Below are positions 1-10,700 of a stretch of 64,000 nucleotides of DNA, one piece after another (within the stretch, counting starts at the first letter, position 1; each line of letters starts with the position of its first letter). The stretch comes from Oscarella lobularis. Taxonomy: Eukaryota > Porifera > Homoscleromorpha > Homosclerophorida > Oscarellidae. The notes below the pieces were generated by a model. It was given only the letters and a program-made list of their open reading frames with translations, searched no databases and was not told the origin of the DNA. The position numbers and the translations under genes are program-made. The stretch spans positions 3,156,066 to 3,220,065 of the forward strand of contig NC_089184.1 of assembly GCF_947507565.1 (NCBI RefSeq), written 5' to 3'.

Positions 1-119
1 GCATGGCGACGGTGGCGGTGCTGTGGGACGCCGAGGAGGTGAGTGGCGGCGAAGAATAGCATTGTAATGACGATGAGACAAATGACGGCGAACTTCGAGA
101 CAGATGGTGGTGGCTTCAT
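1..119 (-). CDS. Sialyltransferase-like type II membrane protein, N-terminal fragment (cut by window edge)
   Basis: On the minus strand an ATG at 119-117 opens a frame that runs to the window edge (about 40 residues). It starts MKPPPSVSKF, followed by a hydrophobic stretch of about 17 residues and then a basic segment (QHRHRRH). This is the layout of a Golgi type II signal-anchor. The same order and several identical positions (PSV, F-V, AT-HL, V, R) occur at the start of the complete GT29 sialyltransferase at 24898-25827, so I infer a paralogue. A pyrimidine-rich AG acceptor lies about 16 bp upstream of the ATG, as in the paralogue, suggesting a leader exon. The catalytic domain is outside the window, so the enzyme class is inferred from the N-terminus alone. 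Confidence 0.5.
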   Translation of the reverse strand, partial: MKPPPSVSKFAVICLIVITMLFFAATHLLGVPQHRHRRH

Positions 120-585
120 TCAGGTTTGTTTTTCACCTGGAAATAAAATGAAATTAGTATAAAATGATATCCGCTTAATTGATCTAAGCAAAATGGTGTA
201 CGTCCCAAACGATATACACCACCTATTACTTATAGTACATTCATATAAATTCGTTTCATTTTATTTGATAACGTTTATAGAGGCTGCAACTAATCAAATG
301 AAAAGAATTTGCAATTATGTGAAATTTAGTCAATGGATTTTTTGTAGCCCAGAATACTGTAATAAGTCTTGGAAAATAAGTACTGCAGTCCAAGGATAGT
401 AGACAAAAGTCACACTAACATTGAAAAATACAAATAGTTTATTATACGCAGATTGAGAATTTTCAAGGAAACAAAATGCACAGTAGAGTAACGATTGAGC
501 TCTTTTGCTACGTTTCTAAGGCGAAGCGACGCGGAACTTAGAATTATGACTAAGTACTACAAAACAATTTAAACGTAAAAAGGAT

Positions 586-745
586 CATGTCGGATATAGG
601 TACGGGGTGGGGTACCCGTTCCTCTGCACGCCTCCGTACTGTAAGTCTTCTCTAACAACTAAAGACGATAGGCTTAAGATGTGTGACCGGAGGGGTTCAC
701 GGCAGAGGAACGGGTACCCCGCCCGGTACCTATACCCGACCTAAA
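586..745. repeat. Imperfect inverted repeat (foldback/MITE-like)
   Basis: Two arms of about 45-50 bp, roughly 587-640 and 690-743, are reverse complements with a few mismatches and small gaps. They share the core GGGTACCCGTTCCTCTG. A loop of about 50-60 bp separates them. The core contains the palindrome GGGTACCC, so each arm is partly self-complementary. It lies between the edge sialyltransferase fragment and the USP gene. There is no coding capacity. A non-autonomous foldback transposon or a structured RNA element are the two readings, and clear target-site duplications were not seen. Confidence 0.6.
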
Positions 746-1118
746 AAATACCGTCGTTTGTCGAAAAGACAGATTGGAGAAGGCGAGAAGCAAAGAAGAA
801 CTTTCGAAGAGAAGTGTATCTAAAGCACGTTACCTGGGAATATTTCGACGTTTTTGAGACGTTTGAGCCTAACTCTATCAGTGTCAGAGAAAACGAGAAG
901 GGAAAATAGAATTGTTTGTCTACGAAGCAAGCTGGTTCAGTCCCGACTCCGTCTCGAGCGAACGAAGAAGGCGAAAAAATGACGAAACCGCTTGCCAAAA
1001 CTTTTGATTGTCTCTACGAGAACGAAATGGAGGTAAAAGAGAGGAGAGGTTCCTCGCATTGGTTCCTTTTGACTAGAGTCTATGGAATTAATTTCCGTCA
1101 CTGTGTGTACGTATGACT
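746..1118. other. No gene recognised (downstream of USP gene)
   Basis: This stretch downstream of the USP stop codon holds short open frames on both strands (about 60-85 codons). None resembles a known domain or has consistent splice sites. It probably contains the 3' untranslated region of the minus-strand USP gene. Confidence 0.4.
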
Positions 1119-3233
1119 TTATAACTGACATTTCTCATAGAAAAGAACATAGCACTGCGATCCTCTTACGGAACTTGAGTTCACTTCCTTGAAACTAGAA
1201 CATTTCTTAGTTTAGGTACATGTATATAAGTGTTTGAGTTATTTACCTAGAGTCATTGAAAAGATGCCATTTACCTGTGACGTAATGCTTGCACGTGGCC
1301 GTGTAATGACCCCCGAATATACTTCCCGTGTGATTAGAAACTGCATATAATTTATAGAGACACTCGCCACCTAAGAAAAGAAAAATCTAAATAGAATACT
1401 TCTTGTGATTATTAATTATATGAATGACCTTTTGTGCACAAATTTGAATCGACAAAACGGTCCAAATTTAGTTTACGATCCACAGGAAAGTCTATGACGT
1501 CGGGAATTTTAGCACGGAACCTCAGCCCACCAAATCTCTTTAGATCTAAATTCAAAACCTGAGACAGAAGTATTTATTATGATGAATGACTTACGTATAA
1601 CAAGTATGGGAGGAAGTTTGCTTAATGTAAGACTCTTTGTACACTTACGCTTCTTATTACATTGACTACAAAACTAGAAAGGAAGTGATTGATTTGGAGT
1701 ATATCTACAGATACGCAGTTGTCTTACGGGACGGTTGTCTCCGTCCAACGTTTCCGGTTTCGTAAACAATTCAAAACAATCCGCTAGGTCCAGTGACGTG
1801 GAAAATCCCAAACGATCATACGAAGAAGAAGAAGATTGCTATAAAAGCAAGAGTCTATGTATCTTTTATTTCTTTTCCTTCCCGTCTTACCCTACGTGGA
1901 ATGGGAAGAGATAAATCCCAGAAGGGATCATACGTAATCGACTGATGAGAACAGGATTCAAAGGTGACTGTACTCATCAGCTGACCAACAAAAAGGTCTC
2001 CAGGGAAAAAACTATTTCAAAAAAATTCATACTCTACTTCTTTTCTTACCAGCTATTTTGCTATTTTCACGTGAATGATATTTCTCTGAAGCCAAATCAG
2101 AATCACTCGGATTTCTTCTAAAATGCTAATTTAAATATGATTAAATATCCTTTACTATTACTACTTACGTCACCGATTCGTTTTCTGATTTAGAATCATT
2201 TCTCAAGTCGTCATGAAGACCGTCAAGTAAAAATCGCAAAAACTCTTGAGCATCTTGTTGACTGTATGAAATTATTATTCAAATAGCTAAAGCATCAAAT
2301 CTGACTCCATACCTATATCCTACAAATCTTGGCGCAAATCTTTGAATTTGACTTTTGAATTCTGTCGGTGACAAGGGACTGCTGTCATTCTCACTCCACA
2401 TGCGTTTCACAAGATCAGCATAAGCTAAATATTAATTTCAAATCACGTGAACGTATTCAATTACAAAAAGAGTTTCTTGCCTCTTACTAACCGCCCTTTC
2501 ATGTGACTTTTCTTATTCAATTTCGTCTCGTACTTATCCGAGACAAAGAAGTCGGTTAGAAGACGCGTTTGACTCAAGCACTGAAGCATGGAATTCATAA
2601 AACACTGAGAAATAAATAACCACGCAATGAATACCAAAAAATAGAATTTGAGCTCACGGTATTTCCCAAATTACGAAGACCCACGAGACCAACAGACGTC
2701 TCAAAATTTGATTTTCGTCGCGTTATCGTGGAATAATCACGATCTCGTCCCAAGTCAGTCTTTTCTCTTGATAATGACGTGAGTTTCGTTTCTCGCAGTA
2801 GACAATCGTCTTTTGACGAATTCGAACGCGAACGAGATACAGTCAAATGAGATGGAATTGATTCGATGCTATTCGATCGTCGAAGAGAGCTGAGACTATA
2901 ATCAGAGCCTGTATAAATATGGCTTGCATCTAATCTCTTAGGCAGAATTCTTGGTGTGGAAGAATCGAAGCGAGTGCCTGTGCTGTAATTACGAGAACTG
3001 GCGTCGTTTCCGAAAGGCGTAGTCGCTTTTACTGGCTCGTGGCGGCCGGCTAGCGTTCTCCTTGACTCGTTTTTGTAGCTGGATGTCTGTTTAGGTCGAG
3101 GATCGGGCGGTAACAGGCGATGCGATCCCCATGGAAGGTATTTGTGTTGTGGTCTCGGCGAACTTGGTGATTTCGATGCCGTTGAGCCGCTAGTGTTTCT
3201 CCGCGGTAAGATAGATCGTCTTGTCGTCGCCAT
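1119..3233 (-). CDS. Ubiquitin carboxyl-terminal hydrolase, USP2/USP21-like
   Basis: Cysteine protease that removes ubiquitin from proteins (peptidase family C19). The start chosen is the Met at 3233-3231 ([10 protein letters not shown]), which has a G at +4. An in-frame Met lies five codons upstream. About 190 residues of Ser/Arg-rich low-complexity sequence precede the USP fold. The Cys box [13 protein letters not shown] is split by an intron at 2606-2656. Then come [16 protein letters not shown] near 2250, [18 protein letters not shown] near 1930, a CSQC zinc-knuckle pair, ILVIHLKRFGG, the His box FGGHYTA near 1300 and FNDS near 1250, ending [10 protein letters not shown] with the stop at 1121-1119. 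The catalytic Cys, His and Asp/Asn are all present. The first Cys of the zinc site is Phe (FESC). Introns are 40-90 bp, and one appears to be GC-AG. The [10 protein letters not shown] wording favours the USP2 group. Confidence 0.9.
2425..2480 (-). other. GC-AG intron in the USP gene
   Basis: Between the exon ending KGRLVR and the exon starting YADLVKRMW, both available GT donors give the wrong phase (0 and 2) and run into stops. A donor reading AGAG|GCAAGA at 2480-2479 gives phase 1 and restores [10 protein letters not shown] through the acceptor TATTTAG at 2427-2425. GC-AG introns with an AG|GCAAG donor are a known minor class. Confidence 0.55.
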
Positions 3234-3526
3234 GTTGTAAACAGTCACGTGCCTAGCAACAATAATGCGCGATCTCTAACAAAATGTATGTAGCTTCCTA
3301 TACACTGTTTTTTATCATCTACTATTTTCATTCAACTAATTGCTTGAAAAGGAAGATTTTCGAACTGACGCAAAGCCTCGATCTAGCTATCAGCACAGCC
3401 TTTTTCAAAAAGATTGAATATGAATTTTTAGAGGACATGAAAACATTTACAATATCAAAAAAGACGAGTCAAAAATAAGAGATAAAAACAAGCAGCAAAG
3501 CCCAAAAAACACCGCAGAAAATGAAG

Positions 3527-6500
3527 CTAATAAAAAGAACTTGAGAGTTGGACTTTGTGACCGTCTCTTCCAAACACTCCCTTCACCAGTCGCAACAATG
3601 GAAAAATCCCAAGCGCTGACAAACGACTTCGACTGTCACTAAACTCACTCTTCAGCGCATCAAAGCATTCTTGTGATGAGGGTCTATTGTTGGGGTCATC
3701 ATCAATCAAACGAGAGCAAAGCATTAAAAGATTAGGACGATTAGCGAGAGCGTCCAATTGAGTCTGCCTCGCTTCAGCAATGGGACCCACCCCGGTAAAG
3801 ATCTCTATCAAAGAAACGCCAACGCTGTACACGTCGCTAGGCAACGAGCTCGAAGCGGCAGTGCCGTCAGAACGCGGTGACCTTTCCGGAGCGAGATATT
3901 GCTGACTGACAGGGCCAGCAGACAGAGAACTCTCAATCAGATGAGCCGTTCCCAAGTCGCCCACTTTGACTTTCATATCTCTTGTGACGAGGATATTAGA
4001 CGGGCGGACGTCACCGTGCACGTAGGGACGCGGACGAATCTGATGAAGATATGAAATACCTGACGTCATATCAATGGCAATAGACAACTGCTCATAAATT
4101 GTCAGATAAGAGTCGGTAGTGTGAGCTGCGTCGATGACTTCGCTCACTGATCCCTCGAGTAATTCCATGACCATTTGGAGAGGAATTCCTTCGGCCATCA
4201 CCGCTCCGCAAACGGTCAAGATGTTGGGATGATGAAGTCGACTGCAGACGAGAACTTCTTGCTCGAATAATGCCATGTTGCGTTGATTCGTGATAAGCTC
4301 GTGGATTTTTTTGACTGCAACCGTCATTCCGCGCCAACGGCTCACAAAAACGCCTGAGTGTGAATACATACTATTAACCGAGATATTATGCGTTTCATTT
4401 CTTACTTGCAAATCCTCCTGATCCTACTTTTTGATCCGTCAGGTGTACTTCGTCTTCTCTGATGTTCAACACGTCAGTGAATTCTTCAAGGCGTCGTTCC
4501 ATTTCGTTACGAGATGCCTCCAGAGTTTGGCAGCGTGTCAATGCAACACTATGGTTACGTTGCACTGTCGCTAGTTCATCCCTTAGGAAAATGAAAGAAA
4601 TTCAAATATATATTCACTATGATGAAATTGATTTTGCTGTTTAAGACGACGTTGCTTTGTATACCTGATATGACAAATGTCTACATCTTTTCGCTCTAGA
4701 AAACGTTGACATGACGCAAGTTCTTCCCTGTTCAAAAAAATTAAACATATTTATTATTTTGATTATTAGAAATAATTTTCAATGACCTTATGCGAGTAAT
4801 TACTTCGTCTTTACCCTGTGCAAGCCGTTGAGACGTGGCCAAATCCTGTCTAAAACAATAAATATATACACTATTGGCAGAACCCTATTTTTTGTGCCTA
4901 CTGAATGGAAGAATCTGCTGGTCTTTTTCTTGTTCAAGACGACGTTGAGCAATAGATGCTTCTCTTTGAAAAGACGCCAATTCTCGCCTATAATCAAAAC
5001 ATGAAACAAAATGTATGCATCACTTTCCACAAATAACCTGATCTGTGCAATTTCTCCGTCTTTGCGCTCAACAGGACGATGAAAAGATTTCAGTTCTTCT
5101 CTGAAAGAAAAAATTCACAATAAGATTTAAATTAAAGAGTAAAAACAACGATAAACAAAATTTACAAAATTACGCAATACTTTACAATAGTATACAAACA
5201 TAATATATAACCTGATAGACGCTTTTTCTTCGGTCAATTCAGAGCACCTTCGTCGCAAATGCTCGAGCTCGCGTTGCATCATTTCAATATCTTCTCTGCC
5301 ACTTGGAAGTGAAAGACGTGGAGATGAAGTTGCTGCACGAACTGACGCCCGTCTCGACGAGAGAATTTCTCGTTTAATTTTCATATACGGCTTGTTCTTC
5401 ACGTCTGCAAAACATTATTCATTAAACGTCCTTAATAAAGTTTATTAAATATATTTACCAAGACAAAAGCGTCTTAAAAGAGGCCTACATGACCATTCCC
5501 AATTGACACCACCACAGATAATGACGTCTCTAGTCTTGTCTTCGTTCTGCACACAATGACATGTGTGACACAAAATTTTTCCCAATTGTGGATCGACGTC
5601 CATCTTTACAAATAATCATTAAAAATTCTATAAAATAAAATCATAACAACCTGATATGCTTTGGAATTGTCACAATCCAGAACGTAAGCATAATCAAAAT
5701 TATCCGATAAGCCGAGCATTTGACCACCAACGAGAAGACAAATTGATTTGTCTTCTAATCCTTCTGTCACTAATTGACAAATTGTATGGCCATGTCTTGG
5801 TGATGGTTTCACATTGAAATCAATGATCGTCCACAACTGAAAATATTGCTAAACGTATTTATTATTTAACTACGCAGGTTTACTTTGCGATTTAAATTTA
5901 TTGAAATAGAGTGAGATTCATTCTCCTTGTCTCTTCCATGAAGTAATGCTCGATGCTCGTCAATGGTTGCCATGGCAGCGGCAACAAGTGGTTTAGGTTG
6001 TGTTCCACTTAATTCCAAATCCAACCACATTCCTAGTTTATATTTCAAAAGATTATCAAATTGATATTAAATAGAGTCACCTTTTTCATTTCCCTCTTCA
6101 AGTCGAAATTCATAAATATCATTACTCCACTTCCATTTATCCTGAGTTGCCCCAGACTGGAGTTGATCACGAGGAATCTTCTTTTCGCTCTTTCCCCCAA
6201 ACATAATCATTCTTGATCCAATCGCACACAAAGAGCATCGTGAGCGTTCGTGCGGTTTCTTTCCTCCGATAGGCGTCGCTACTTCGATCCATTCCATTTT
6301 CTTCGGATCGAGACGATAAACGATTCCCAGGCGACGACCCTTGTCTGTTCTTCCCCCGTATGAGTAGATCATCTTGTCGATGACAACACATCGTGCATCC
6401 GTACAAGGTGGAGGAATCGTTCGACCTAGAGTCAATCGACGGATCCACTTCTTTTCCGCTCTTCGAACATTCATCACAAAGATTTCATTGCGGGGAAAGT

Positions 6501-6684
6501 ATTTTGATCCATCGAAGCCACCGAAGAGATGAAGATGATCGTCGACCAACGCGCATTCAAGAGCATACCGCTTCTCGGGTGAGATGGCCTGAGAGTCTTC
6601 ATGAGGGGAGTCGCGACGAAGCCTCGCCATTACAGATGTGTACAGTGACGTCAGAGGGCAGGTCCCAGCTTCTTGCTTAGGCAT
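3527..6684 (-). CDS. Kelch-repeat / coiled-coil / TKL-type protein kinase fusion
   Basis: Multidomain signalling protein spliced from about eleven exons. The first exons (6684 to about 5480) encode kelch-type beta-propeller blades, with repeated hydrophobic-Gly-Gly motifs such as LHLFGGFDG, IYSYGGRTD, MIMFGGKSE and ICLLVGGQ, each followed by a W-containing strand. A basic linker follows. Then a series of very small exons (about 5340-4440) each encodes a coiled-coil unit of the form R-E-E-L-A-S-x-Q-R, all joined in phase 2. The last two exons hold a kinase: Gly loop VGSGGFAS, VAVKK lysine, catalytic loop HGDVRPSNIL (HRD became HGD), GDLG in place of DFG, and LAPERS, ending at the TAG before 3527. 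Catalytic Lys, Asp, Asn and the metal Asp are present, so activity is plausible. Kelch plus TKL kinase fusion is unusual. The domain assignment is firm, the biological role is unknown. Confidence 0.82.
4911..4988 (-). other. Coiled-coil exon that does not splice in frame
   Basis: The exon encoding RELASFQREASIAQRRLEQ enters in phase 2 like its neighbours. Its only GT donor (TTCA|GTAGGC) leaves it in phase 1, so joining it to the next exon (acceptor before ACAGGATTTGG) hits a stop. Skipping it joins the flanking phase-2 exons cleanly. It may be a skipped or decaying cassette, use a non-GT donor, or reflect a sequence error. Confidence 0.45.
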
Positions 6685-7767
6685 GACGCGCGTTAGGCTT
6701 TTAGAAAATGTTCTCTACTTGCGCGATACTACCTTTCTACCGCGTAACCACGATTAGATATGTAGAAGCATGATTTAGACGTCGTTCGACGCCTATTTCG
6801 GGACATTTCTCAGTGATATCGGCGAGTTATATCGATGAATGGGTGGGGACTTCCGACGAAATGGGCGTTTTCGATGTGCTCTCATTCCTCACCAAAGCAT
6901 CCGATTGCACCGAGACTTTACCACGTAATGGGTACACGATTGATCTATTTTTCTTCAAAAGCTTTTACCCTACCCGAACATACGGGCTCACAACAAAAGG
7001 CCAGTGGCAGTAAATTCCTTCGAGTCTAACTTAACAAAGCAAAAATGTTGGAATTCATTTAGAAAATAAAAAATAAAAAATTGTAAAAAATGAAAACGTT
7101 CAAGACATACGTAATACGCACTTTTTCAGTAGTATAAATAATCAACAAAATTCATCAACAAAAACCAATAGTATGTTAGAAAGAATTTTTGTCAAACAAG
7201 TTCCAAAGGCACAGACATAAAACTCCAGAGAAACGCCGGGTAACATCAAGTACAGAAAACCAATCAGAGAAAAACGGCGGATAGTGGTTTATCCTAGAAA
7301 ATCCCGTACACTTCGCCTTTTACAAGCATGTGGGCTACGAAAGACTGTAAGCTAGGTAAAAAGATTAATTACCTAACTAAAGACGGCGTAAATCAAGATA
7401 AAAAGAAAGTCGCGAACAGAATCTTAGACGTGTCAGTTAGCACAGATAAAGAATAGCTGTGCGTGTAACAAATAAAAAATGCGTGATGCAAAGTTAGGGA
7501 AAAGTTAATTCATTGCCTTTACTAAAGTATCCCAGATACACTAACAACCGTATGAGAAGGCATAGAAAATTTAAATGCTGTCGTACCCTAAGAAAGTTAC
7601 GTATCAGGAATGCTTCTAAAATTGCGACATATATTCTATCTAATGTCTACAGGAACAAAGAAAACAGGGGAACATGTGGACTCACCTTTCATCGAAGCAA
7701 AACGGAACAGAAAAACAATAGGCAGCACAAAAAAAAAACAAGACAGTGTACAGACGACAAGTGAAAC
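6685..7767. other. Intergenic: kinase-fusion 5' flank and ABCA 3' flank
   Basis: About 1.1 kb between two minus-strand genes. It holds the upstream region of the kelch-kinase gene and the likely 3' untranslated region of the ABCA gene. Two overlapping plus-strand frames at 6813-7029 have no convincing homology. No RNA gene or repeat was recognised. Confidence 0.4.
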
Positions 7768-10700
7768 TTAGTCAGCTTCCTTTTGTTCTTTAGCAAAATG
7801 CAGAAAAACCTGTTACAATAACTCGATACCATAGCTATAATAAACAGGCGAATCAGCACACTCACTTCTTCGAGAGTTGTCTGGCTCACACTGTAACCAG
7901 CCAAATTGAGATCCTGATCGACTCTAGCCGACTCGAGAGAATCGAAAATGTAGGACCACTGCTGACCACTCATTAAGTCGTATCCGAGTTGTCCCTGCCG
8001 AAAAAATAAAGTAGACAAAATATATTCATCGGAAGGCAATACGTACCCCATGCTCATCAGTCAACTTCGCACCAGGAAACTTTCTTTGAATGAAGTCTTT
8101 AATGGCCACAGTTGAAGTGTTCGGCGCTTGAGCGCTGTCTGTCATTGCCTCACCCACAATGACAGTGAGAGAGAACCCTCCGCCAAATCTTTAAACGTGT
8201 AAGATATAGAGTCTAATGCTCCTTGTTTCTCTTGTGTACCTGTTTTTGAGGTGCTGAATGCTTCCCAAGCATTTGAAATGGCCGTTGACAAGAATTCCAA
8301 GACGAGTGCACAGAGCTTCGCATTCTTCCATGCTGAGAATTAAAAACATTAAAAAAAGATTGAGATATCGAGGAACAAGTCATACCTATGAGACGTCAAG
8401 ACAATACTTCGCCCTTCTTTGAGTACATCGACTAAGCAATCCCATAGGAAACGGCGAGCCTTAGGATCCATTCCAGCTGTGGGTTCATCCTTCATGTCTT
8501 ATTAGTCAGTATATGCCAAGTAAAGTAAGAGAAACGTACCAAGAAAACAACTGACGGATCTCCTACAAGTGCAACGGCAGTGCTCAACTTTCTTTTATTG
8601 CCACCGCTAACATAGAAAGAGAAACACGTGCAAGTAATCAGAATACATGATCTTAGCTAACCTGTATGTTCCACACGTTCTGTCTGCATATTCATTCAAA
8701 TCAAGACGATCTATGATCTTCTGCACGACTTCCGAGATAGAGGAGGGCACGTAACCGCGAAGTCGAGCGATGCACGTCAAATATTCACGGCCAGTTAAAC
8801 GCTCAATAAGAGAATCAAACTTGAGAAAAACACATCAAAAAAATTAGGCAAATAAGTATAATAAAAAGTCTTTGTACCTGAGGACAATATCCCACTAGAC
8901 GTTGCACTCGATGAAGATCGGAGCGGATATTTAGCCCTTCGATGTAAGCTGTTCCAGCGGACATCGTCAAATCGCCAGTCAGAATTTTAAACGTAGTCGT
9001 CTTGCCAGCACCTGACTCTCATCATAAAAGAAATGCCGTAATAGAAGAATTTTCTAAAGTACCATTGAGCCCAAGAAGTCCAAAGCATTCGCCACGTGGA
9101 ATGCTAAACGTCAAATGATCGACAGCTGGCTGAGCAGCTTTACGATATTGCTAGAAGAGACAGAACTTGTTATCACAAAAAGACACATCCTCATGACATA
9201 CCTTAGTAAGATTCTTAGCTACGACGATAGAAGAGGTGTCGTCGAAATCAGGAGACATGACAGCCTCTCTTTCTGCAGCAACATCGGCGTCCTAAAGAAC
9301 ACAAGAAAGACTACAAAACTGTCGCCATAAAAGGCACGTGTGTATACCTCGTCGATAGGCGTTCTCTCAGCTAAAGCTCGATCATCTCGTATAGGTATGA
9401 AGAAGCGATACTAAAATATATGCAAACCTTAGTTAAACTACATTGGTGCACGGTAAGGAGCTCACCTCCAAGAGAAATACTAAGAGAAAATAAACGATGC
9501 CTTCAAAGAAGAGGTAGAGAACGGGAACTCCGATTCCAGGACGAGTGAGAGAGAGTTCATCGGTGTTTTGAATACACCCGAACTGCGAGCTAAAACAGAC
9601 GACATTATGAATACTAAATATAGGATGAAAGGAGCTAACATGTTTGACCCTGAACAGGCTTCTTTCAGAAGACCGTTTCGATACAAATCGGATAACGATT
9701 GACTAAATCTAGAAATGTGGCATAGCTTTTACTTTGTCGATGCTGCTCCTAATTGGGATTACGTACGCATAATTTGGTTGAAGAAAGAAAATATAGCGAC
9801 AGACGTCAGCTGCAGTTGGCAAATCAATACCCGGTAAAAGGAAGACAAAGACGAGAATTGTTCCCAGCTGTAGAAAAAGGAATCATGCTTACGTAAACAA
9901 TTCAAATTTTAACATTCGCACCAAAGAAGTGAGAACGAGAATCAGAGCCATAATCGCGAATCCAGTGTAGGGAGAGCTGAAGAGAAAGGAGAAGAGGTAG
10001 ACCAAAGGAAGATTAGCCCAGGCATAGAGAATCTAATAATAAGAAAGTTAAATTCGTTAACTTCGCATGACTATTCGAATACCAGCAAAAGGATGATTGG
10101 TCCTATAGCGTTGGTGAAAATATCAATTTGAAAAGCGGCAAAGAGAATCAGAATTAAAACGGCCGGCAAAACGAAGTTGCAAAAATCCCAAGCAAACGTA
10201 GCAAGCCAATATCCAGAAGGAACCAAGCCACTAAGAAACTGCATGTGCTTTGCCTAAGTAAACAACAATAGAACGAAAGCCATAGGCAAGGAAAAGATTC
10301 TCAGTACCCTGCTGATTCTCTCCGCTATTGGAAACGTTATGAAGCTAGCAGAAAGAAAAGCCATGCCAAATGAAATGAGGAAGGGAAGAATAAATGTCCC
10401 TGCATCGGAATTAGCACCATCAATCTAAAAGTAGCCAAATAAATATAAATGTTAGTGAGAAACTGGAGATTCTAACTCGTTCAGTTGGAGTTCTAGGCAA
10501 AGGAAAATTGGTCACTTCAATACCAAAATTATCCAAATTATCCGTCACACCGACTTCACCAAGAAAATATTTCAATTGAATATTTGCAAAGGCGCTCAGA
10601 GCTGCCGGAGCAGCGTGAAAAGGCTGATTGCTGTACCAAACCGTCGCCCATAGTCCAGCTCCCTCCGGATCTGATGGCGCCTCCGAATAGTTGACTGCCG

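Noticed and set aside
4-40. Plus-strand exon starting ATGGCGACGGTG and ending at GAG|GTGAGT at the left edge
   Set aside because: The minus strand of the same bases gives a signal-anchor with a paralogue in the window, which explains the sequence better.
6835-7029. Plus-strand frame that faintly recalls a kelch strand (PRLYHVMGTRLIYF)
   Set aside because: Only one weak motif, an equally long overlapping frame, and no neighbouring exons with splice sites.
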